Part shown: one piece after another, positions 56,433-64,000 of the stretch
How positions within the stretch are numbered: position 1 is the stretch's first letter
Layout: every line of letters begins with the position of its first letter
Source: Cercopithifilaria johnstoni
Lineage: Eukaryota > Nematoda > Chromadorea > Rhabditida > Onchocercidae
DNA: 64,000 nucleotides
NCBI GenBank assembly: GCA_916381525.1
Contig: CAKAEH010000655.1
Coordinates: forward strand, 60,579 to 124,578
Direction: 5' to 3'
Program-made: the position numbers and the translations under genes
The notes under the pieces: generated by a model
Database searches by the model: none
What the model was told of the DNA's origin: nothing
Seen by the model: only the letters and a program-made list of their open reading frames with translations

Positions 56433-58859
56433 ATGGAGAAATTGCCGGAAGAAATGCTAAGGGCAGTCTTTGTTTATTTGCCAGGGTCCGATCGTTTGCC
56501 GGTATCGCTTACATGTCGTCGGTGGTTTAATTTATTGAAGGATTCTGTCCCAAGTATCAGTGCTGTACATATTTCTCTGGATACATCAGCTTGTTCAACT
56601 CGTTTTCTAGAGGCAGCCTTATCAGAAGCAACTCTTTCGATATGTTTATGTCCAGGACATGCGCGAAAACATGCCGTTCTGTTGCAACCATTTTTTCAAG
56701 CTGCTGGTCAAAACCTTGCAACTTTAGCTGTCGAGGATAATCTTATACCAAAGGCTAGTTTTAAATTCATTATAGTAGATCTCACCGTTAATAAGAGCAT
56801 AAGATGATCACTTTTGTAGCTACAATCCATTCCTTTTGTTTCTCATTAGATCCGAATGACTTGTCCGAGAGACAGGATGCATTTCAAACTACTTGCTAGC
56901 TTGAATTGCTGATTTAATATTTCGGTTGGATGGTTTGAAAGAATGAGTTTCATTTCACAATGAAATTTTAGGAGGGAATAGAGACTCAAATTCCGGACAT
57001 GACAGTTCATGCACTGCTGAACAATATGCCGAAATGCTTACGGGCCTTGCATTTTCAAGGTGTTGATTTCTCAAAAGTTCGACCATGGACATTTGCGCTA
57101 CTCGTGAAGTTGGAATCCTTAGAGGAACTATATATACTGGATGTAGTGCTCCCAATTGACAATGAATCTTTGTTCGCCAGGATGATTTCCCCATCTTTCG
57201 ACACCTTAACGAACATTTCTGTTACTAATAATGCGCAGGTCTATCGACTCTTTTTGCATACTTTCGATTAACTAACTATATTATAGTGAAATTAGACCTT
57301 TTTAGGTAGGAATTTGAGAAAATTCTAATCCTGTGGAGCTTTTTAACTTAATTCATATTTCTTTTGTAGTCACTGAGAATTTCAACAGGATCAACTAGAG
57401 CAAAATATTTTTGCGCGAATCGCTAAGTCAAATTTCACATTTCCGCAGCACACTTTCAATATCATCATAATTTATAAGATGGATAAGCTGTTTATTGGCT
57501 CAGAATTAATTTAACTCAATAAAATGAAAAATGAAGATTTATTGGTATAAATATTGTAACAATACAATATTATTAATGTTTCAAAAGTAGCATTTAGAAT
57601 AAGATATTCCAAATCTTAGATCACGGATAAGTTCGTGTCTACACTGGCGCGACGTTGTCCCGTCTTACAAACCATAAATTTGAATGGATGTAAGCGTATT
57701 ACTTCCTTATCTGTGCTTGCCTTTGCTGAAAATGCGTCGCATCGAATTACAGAACTAACGTTTATTCATGTCCAGTCAACGATGTTCAATCCTAACTTGG
57801 TAAGTTTAGAAAGGTGTTTTAGTGATGAACACATTTAGGTTAAATCTGTTCGTTCATCTGTTTTGAATTTTGAAACAAACATTTGATAACAGCATTTATA
57901 AATCTGTTACAGAAATATATTTCAAATTTCGAGGAACTTAGCGTCAAAAAATCATGAAAAGAAAAAGTAAAGGGGAGCATTTTGTCTACTTAATGATTTT
58001 ATATTTTCAAAGCAAAGAAATACCTCAATGCATGGAAAAGCATTTCGAGAGATTCTTTGGCCCTAACATTTGCTTTGGAACTTATGCCTACTTTACTGCT
58101 GCGGGCAAAACATTTCCAGCTTTGGTCTTTTCCCAACTTTATTTAATCTTAGATTTGTGGAAGATTTAACTGCTACATTAAATTTACTTTGTTCTATAAA
58201 AAACTTCTTGCTGAACTTGCTAGCTCCTGTTCAGCTGCAGCGATATTTATCATCACCGTTACTGGCTGGTGGAAATTATTGGAGAGCAAATGCTCTGAAA
58301 CTGGAAATTGGATTTCAGCATGATGCGATTTGTTTGGAAAACATTTGTCGCACCAATTTGTTCATTATTGTCTTCATTTGACGAATCTCGAAACTGAGTA
58401 AATCGTGACATTGTTTATAATTTTTGCATAACAAGCAGGACATTTTCCTACTTCATTACTTATTCTGGTAGAGAAGTAGGTTTAGTTTTTAATTCTTTCT
58501 TCTATACATTTTATTTTTTGGCAACTATCTCTGTCTAATGTTTTGTGCATTCATATTTCCATCTTTTAAATTACCCGTATATTTCTAAGTTGAATGCAAA
58601 ACCTATTGTTTTGACTCCATGGCAGTACTTACTAATATGAGAAATAAAACTATTATGTTCTTCTGAGCACTGCCATGTTATTATGGGTATGATTCCAATG
58701 AATACGTTAAAGCAATTTTGTCATTTCTTAAATTTTTTAACTGCAGATGTTAAAACTTTCCTGCACATTCGGTATGGAATACATCGTGATATTAAAGAGC
58801 ATCTCCATTTATTTGTGCTCCAGAAGTGGTTTCCACTGCTGAAAATTCTTGTGGATTGA
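56433..58859 (+). CDS. F-box protein, probably with leucine-rich repeats; 3' half uncertain
   Basis: Firm exons: 56433-56774, 56972-57238 and 57620-57799, all phase 0. The start MEKLPEEMLRAVFVYLPGSD followed by SLTCRRWFNLLKD is a clear F-box, the part that binds SKP1 in an SCF ubiquitin ligase. The following exons have LRR-like spacing (LRALHFQGVDF, LESLEELYILDVVL, LQTINLNGCKRIT), which would select the substrate. A short exon 57913-57942 (KYISNFEELS) and a last exon 58747-58859 (KTFLHIRYGIH through LLKILVD, stop) are likely. Between them (57990-58400) several overlapping open frames cannot be joined in one phase, so an exon is misread, the sequence holds an indel, or the gene is damaged. A competing frame to 58973 overlaps the last exon. 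The substrate and the C. elegans counterpart are unknown. Confidence 0.7.
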
Positions 58860-58973
58860 ACGAAGTGCCGCTGAAGTTAAATATGCTATGTAAGAAAATG
58901 GATCTAAAAACGCAAGATATGATACAATGCGGCCTGCAACAAATTCTGAACTGTACGGAGACGGCACTGTCAT

Positions 58974-59656
58974 AGATGTAGGACTATCTCAGTCAGAAGC
59001 TAAGCGTCTTCAGAATTTTTCAAAGGGTTGCCAAAACAGCTGCTTACTGCATTGTGACATTTTAGAATAATCTCAAAGTTCAATGCATATGTACGGGAAA
59101 AACTTCCAATTTCAGCAACTTTATGATCAAGATATTCATATGAGTCCTGGCTATATACAAAATACGGCATAAATATTTAAGACATCGGAAACTTACATAA
59201 CATGAAAAAATTAGGAATTATTTCATAGGAAGTTGCATAGTTTGTTTTTACAACTGAATATGCTTCAGTTTAGATCGTCTTACAGCTCAAGAGCATAACA
59301 ACTGAGGAGAAATAAACGAAATATAACAATGCGGAAAAAAGCCATGACTTACAAAATATATCAAGATATCACTGAATCTGAGAGAAATATTCTTCCACAT
59401 TCTTAAACATCCTTAATGCCGTCCCTGACCCATATTTTTATTGGTTACCGAGCGGTATCACAAAATCTAATCGTGAAGCTGATTGGTATCGTACTAACCT
59501 TTTGAGATGGTATACAAAAAAAAATATGGAGTCATCATCTTATGTTTGTTCAAAATCTCACAGTTGATTGGAATACATCTGATTCTTTGTAACTTAAAGA
59601 AAAAAAAGGACGATTCTGTCTGGACTTTCAATATAGACAAATACTAAATCCATAGA
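58974..59656. other. Intergenic, between convergent genes
   Basis: About 0.7 kb of AT-rich sequence between the end of the F-box gene and the stop of the CDCA3-like gene on the other strand. I see nothing in it beyond presumptive 3' UTRs. Confidence 0.5.
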
Positions 59657-60229
59657 TTAAGTACTAGATGAAGCATTACTTTTGCGTAGAAGTTTTTCGT
59701 GCAACCTTTGCTGTCTCTTTTTGTTTTTGGGTGGAGTTATTGACGAGTCACTCGATTTCGGCGTACTGAAAAATGACTTTCTAAAGGAAAGAACTTCATA
59801 AAAAGATTTTATTGTGAATGAAAACATGAAAAGGGTGCCGTGACGACTACGATTACGAACAACTCAATCAGGGATAAAATTAAATGAAGTAGTGCTATGA
59901 TTGACATCGGGAACTTCTTTTAGACATCTAGCACATGATTTTACTGGCATATTAAAAACACTACTCTGTGTTTCGATGATTGAACATTCTGATAATTATA
60001 TGAACAGCTTGATTGCGACTTGTTTCTCAATTTACAATTTTTTGGGGGTTACTTTTTTTAATGAGTTAAAAACACACCTTTCAACCTCAATAGGCGTTCG
60101 TGGTATTGTCGTGGTTGGTGATCTTGGATCCATTTCAACACGCCGGACAATTTTCCTACTTGGAGTACTAAATACATCGTCTGGGACAAATTCCTTTTTT
60201 TCTTTTATTTTCCCGAAAAACTGGCCCAT
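59657..60229 (-). CDS. Small CDCA3/TOME-1-like protein (86 residues)
   Basis: Two exons, 60229-60078 and 59765-59657, join in phase 2 to give 86 residues. The N-terminus is MGQFFGKIKEKKEF. The core DPRSPTTTIPRTPIEVE (34-50) matches the DPRSPxxxxxRTPIxVE motif that I know from vertebrate CDCA3 (trigger of mitotic entry 1). The C-terminus is Ser/Thr-Pro and Lys/Arg-rich. CDCA3 acts in ubiquitin-dependent control of mitotic entry and is much longer, so function here is inferred only from the motif. Gly-2 could allow N-myristoylation. An acceptor GTGTTTCAG just upstream (60247-60248) fits spliced-leader addition. The TCTCCA-like phosphorylatable SP/TP sites suggest CDK regulation. The intron holds another short frame that does not fit the phase. 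Confidence 0.65.
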
Positions 60230-62438
60230 TACTGGGTAGTTAGTAACTGAAACACGTGTAAAATAGCATGAAACACGTGTTATCTTTGTTGCTATATTAT
60301 AATTATTGTTCATTAACGATTTCTGACAAGCCCCTTTCATTGGAAGATGGAGTATATTTTTAAAAGGGAAAGATAACAGAAGATGGTGGTTTAGAAGTGA
60401 TAAGAGAAACCAGCATAGGATGCAAAAGAATGAACAAACCAAAAACTTACCAGCACCTTAGGGACAATTTGAAACTTACAAACTTTTCTTTCAAATTTCG
60501 AGATAAAATATCATCGATCGATTTCAGATTTCATTCAGTAAAGTTTACTAAAGAAACTGAATTAATAAAAATGGTTTGTAAGTTTCTAACGTTATTTCCA
60601 TCTATGAAACAAACTTAGGATTCAAGGGCTTCTCATCGAATTTGTGCTAAGCGCTATTGAATGACAAAATAATGCAAAAAAATGGCTATATTAAAGTAAA
60701 ATGACCGGTGCCGTATTCGCTTTACTCACTCTGAATTCGATTCGAGTAAGTCTCAGAAATAGACGCAGTAAGGAGGATGTTATTTTGGTGCTTAAAATAG
60801 TACGGACAAACGAATGTTACACGCCAGTTAAGAAACTATCAACATATTTTCTAATACCCATTGAGCCAAGAGAAATAATGCTCGAAGGAAATAATGTTCA
60901 GTAGTTGTAGACATATGACTACTGCGGCTTAGAATTTCAAGCAAAAGAGATGTTCTTTTTTTATTCAGGATAATAGTATCAACAAAACTTATAGCGAGTA
61001 TTCCCCTCTTTGATAGACATCTAGAATTTGCAATATGTCAACGAACCGAATTTGGATTATGGTCCTCACTTCTCAGATAGCTGAGGTAGGGGTCTTATGA
61101 AATGTGAGCAGGCGAAATATCGATACGAATTAGAGTAAGGGAATCTGGAAAGGAGTGCAGCAAATCTTTTTATCATCTCTAACAGATCTACCGGAAGGTA
61201 TAACTTTTCTATTAAAAATATTTGGATAAAATGGATTAATGCTGAAATTTATACGGGCCTTTTTTTCCATGAAGCCACCAAGGGGAAGGAGAATGCAGTG
61301 ACACACATCGGTATAGTATCCTTTCCTCTTTTAGAAAGAATTTGATGCTGTGATTAGAAGAATAAGGATAGAGCAGCTCTTTTCTGTATTTATTTGGAAT
61401 AAAATGATCATTTTTAAATGAAGTGACTCTTAGAAAAAACAAATTATCAGATAGAATGTCCAAGATGCGGCCGCTGCTTTTGATTAAAAATGGAAATATG
61501 TTAACGACATGGGAGGACACATGAACAGTATTCTTCTAAATTACAACTACGAAGAAATGCAGAAAGCAGTGTATATACAGCCAACGATGATGTATCAGAA
61601 GCAAATAATTACAGTAACAAAGCAGCGAAACATCCAAGCATGATTATTCAGGCGTAATAAGGAATTAAATACTTGAAAATCGATATTAGTGTCGTAAAAC
61701 AATGTTATTTCAGTCAAAAATATACGCAATAAGTCCTTAAACTACGTCAAACGAGCCACAAAGTATGCCAGCCTAGTTTTAATACATGTTACTTGAAGTT
61801 TCAAACCCCAAAAATCAAGCCAATCGACAGCTACAGCCTACAAGAATGCCTTCAAAAATCTAAAAATTTGCTGAAAATTTTTAAATCCTCGCGCTTTTGT
61901 AATGACAACTCTAAAGATAATCGTGCTAGGACCGAGAGGAAACGGGAATTGATAGAGACGGAATGGTCGGTGTCATATGTGTGCAGGTGGGGCATGTCAT
62001 TAGGATAGAGTTAGTTGGCGTAATTCAGAAGCTTTAAGTACTTGGGTGGTTTAACGGGTTCATTTCTTGTTTAGTTTCATCGTATAGAATCGTTTGGAAA
62101 ACTAATGGCGAATCTATAGAGAATCAGTCATCTATTAGTCATTGTACAATCCATTGAATTCTTTCCTAGGCGCTAAGGAACTTTGTGATGTTCTGGCTGA
62201 GATCGTGATCTAAAGTTAGCTAGAGTTTTAGGCCTCAATTATATCCAGTCTTATTAAACAAAGCGTTAAATTAATTATATATGTTTTAGAGCAACATCTT
62301 TTGTATATTATATTGAGTAGTGGTGTATCTGTCCCAGTTAAATATTTTCCAGAAACAAAAATTTTGAGAAATTGGGAAGAATATCTGAGAAAAGGACCAA
62401 GAAGAAGGGGAAAAGATAACTGGAAGAAAAGAGAAGTA
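60230..62438. other. Intergenic
   Basis: About 2.2 kb between two divergent starts. It presumably contains both promoters. Open frames on either strand (for example 60701-60904 plus, 61236-61520 minus) lack splice context and family resemblance. Confidence 0.5.
62351..62352 (+). promoter_or_regulatory. Possible trans-splice acceptor of the right-edge gene
   Basis: AATATTTTCCAG ends at 62352, 86 bp before the chosen ATG, with no in-frame exon before it that I can support. Confidence 0.35.
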
Positions 62439-64000
62439 ATGATGGATAGACGCAGTGGTGGTCAATCCTCTGGTGCTGGAGCAGCTTCTCCTCGGAAACA
62501 TCAGTCCTTCCCCGTTTGCGTCACAGATGTCTTGGAACAGGTGCCGCTATCACCTTTACTATACTAATATGTTAGAATACCAGCTCTTATTTCACATTTC
62601 AGTAAGCTATGGTTTGCTTGATAAAGTTTTCTGCACATTCAATGAAGTGCTCAGTAAAACTGCTGTCATTAAAAGGTGAAATTCGCAGCATTTTCCTGAG
62701 CAGTCGTCATTCCACGAAATACTATGAAGAATTTTGATTTCAGCGATAATAGGATTTTAATTTTTAACTGTTTCCATATCACTGCCGTGTAATTTAGGTG
62801 ATCATAGTTTGGCCAAATAGGTGCTCTTAGTTTATTGATTGTCGTTCCGATGGATCAGAATGTTTTCAAAAATTTTCAAGCTGGATTTTATTGTTTTATT
62901 GATTTTTACTTTTATCTTTTAGCTTAGGATACTATGTGGACACTTTTTATGCACTGAATATTTCGATTGTGAAATCTCTATGAAGTGATATCGAGAACTG
63001 CTTGAGGTAACGAAAGTTTGTGGTCAGCAAGGACAGAAATGGCGTGGTCCAGCAGCACTGCGAAACAATGAATTACAATATCAACTGGATAATGATTTGT
63101 TTTGCATTTCTCCAGATCGGCGAGTATCTCGGTTGAATCAAATACAACAGTTACGTCTCATGCAGATTCTTTGCGATTATTTCAAAGTAAAATATTTCTT
63201 TTATTTTAATTCCATGGTATAGTGTGTAATGTGTTGTCTACAGTGCGTTTTTTTTCTAAGACTTAATAAAACCTTAGTTTCAGGTAAATTCGCTCACTGA
63301 AATTAATATTCACAATCTTTTTCATGTAAATGCTTGAAAGGTTCAGAAATTAGCAGTTTGACAATAAATAATGTTCGCTTAAGGCAAAAACCAATTGTTT
63401 TGATGATTGGTGCAAATTTGAATTGCAATCTCATCATTAGATAATGCAAAAGCATGCTGGACATATTGTGTAGAAATTTCAAGCAAACGAAGAAAGTGAT
63501 ATTTTAAAGTTATGATTTACAAGATATATAACTAAATTTGTTAAAGTTTTAGCAGGAAATATGCATTGAGATTAGACTATCATGCTCACGCTTGTCGCTA
63601 AATTTAAAATTATTTCATAATATTCCACTATTATTTCGAAGATTTATACACTGCGAACTGTTTTACTACACAGTATTTTTTAGGAAAGAGAATCTGAACC
63701 ACGTGGTCATCAGTATTCATATTTCGAAGCGATATTTTGTGGCCGTGAGGGCGAACCGCTTTTGCATGAAACACGTATTTCATTGCTAATTAACTTGTGT
63801 TCACTGGCTGTGCAGTATCCATGTTATTCAGTGCTGAACCATATTTCGCAGTGGCTACATAAGGTTATGCTTTTAAATTTATATGTTGGGGGAATTTTAA
63901 TGTATCATCTGTGCGTGATTGTAAAAAAGTCTTTTTTTCAGATTGGTAGTGGAAAGTCATATGCACAGCAGTTTGTTTCCCAACTTGTTGACCATTACAT
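62439..64000 (+). CDS. Unrecognised protein, 5' part (runs off right edge)
   Basis: Exons 62439-62540, 63007-63186, 63684-63863 and 63942 to beyond 64000 all join in phase 0, giving about 173 visible residues. The start is the first of two adjacent ATGs (MMDRRSGGQSSGAGAASPRK). A Gly/Ser-rich leader leads to VCGQQGQKWRGPAALRNN, NQIQQLRLMQILCDYF, YFEAIFCGREGEPLL and ISLLINLCSLAVQYPCYSVL. The last parts look like amphipathic helices of a helical-repeat scaffold. IGSGKSYAQQF superficially resembles a P-loop, but the context (helical, no preceding strand) argues against it. I do not recognise the family; a large complex subunit is a guess. The exon 2 acceptor is CTTGAG, an unusual form, though the same kind is used elsewhere in this window. 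Confidence 0.65.

Noticed and set aside
59880..59950. Extra exon for the CDCA3-like gene
   Set aside because: It has a stop or the wrong phase in every acceptor choice, while the direct join 60078 to 59765 keeps the frame.
60701..60904. 67-codon frame before the right-edge gene
   Set aside because: No splice context, no motif, and no agreement with the neighbouring genes.
63942..63980. P-loop-like IGSGKS in the right-edge protein
   Set aside because: It lacks the preceding beta-strand and the usual GxxxxGK[ST] spacing, and it sits within helical-looking sequence.

Overview
The window reads as eukaryotic nuclear DNA from a nematode, most likely a spirurid or filarial worm. The basis is AT-rich sequence, genes broken into many small exons, a dominant TTTCAG-type splice acceptor, and proteins whose closest recalled relatives are nematode or metazoan housekeeping genes. 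The species call is inference. No bacterial, phage, CRISPR, tRNA or rRNA feature was found. I joined all exons by hand, keeping reading phase across GT-AG introns.

Layout, left to right. Positions 1-1680 (minus): 5' part of an RBM26/27-type RNA-binding protein. 5315-8483 (minus): an unassigned multi-finger C2H2 protein. 12187-16582 (plus): a complete polypeptide GalNAc-transferase with lectin tail. 17387-21130 (minus): a protein joining an N-terminal BRC (RAD51-binding) motif to RPA70-type DNA-binding domains A, B and C. 21809-24308 (plus): GPN1, head to head with the BRC-RPA gene. 29034-32507 (plus): a NIPA-type Mg2+ transporter whose 3' exons lie in a 4,436-bp near-identical tandem duplication (31352-40223), preceded by a single N and a 227-bp partial copy. 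42287-44654 (plus): a REEP1-4 type ER-shaping protein. 46662-54346 (plus): the PRP16/DHX38 splicing helicase, complete over 20 exons. 56433 to about 58859 (plus): an F-box protein with an uncertain 3' half. 59657-60229 (minus): an 86-residue CDCA3/TOME-1-like protein. 62439 to the right edge (plus): 5' part of an unrecognised protein.

The most interesting object is the BRC-RPA70 chimera. Twelve exons join in phase into a 567-residue frame that starts with a canonical BRC motif (FxxA plus a downstream FFEL) and continues into RPA70 DBD-A, DBD-B and a zinc-ribbon DBD-C. The RPA70N domain is absent, and the neighbouring GPN1 gene leaves no room for it nearby. This predicts one polypeptide that could bind RAD-51 and single-stranded DNA, in the manner of a minimal BRCA2.

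Apart from the BRC-RPA/GPN1 divergent pair, the genes do not look functionally linked. Long intervals between them hold microsatellites, short direct repeats and sequence in which I see no gene.
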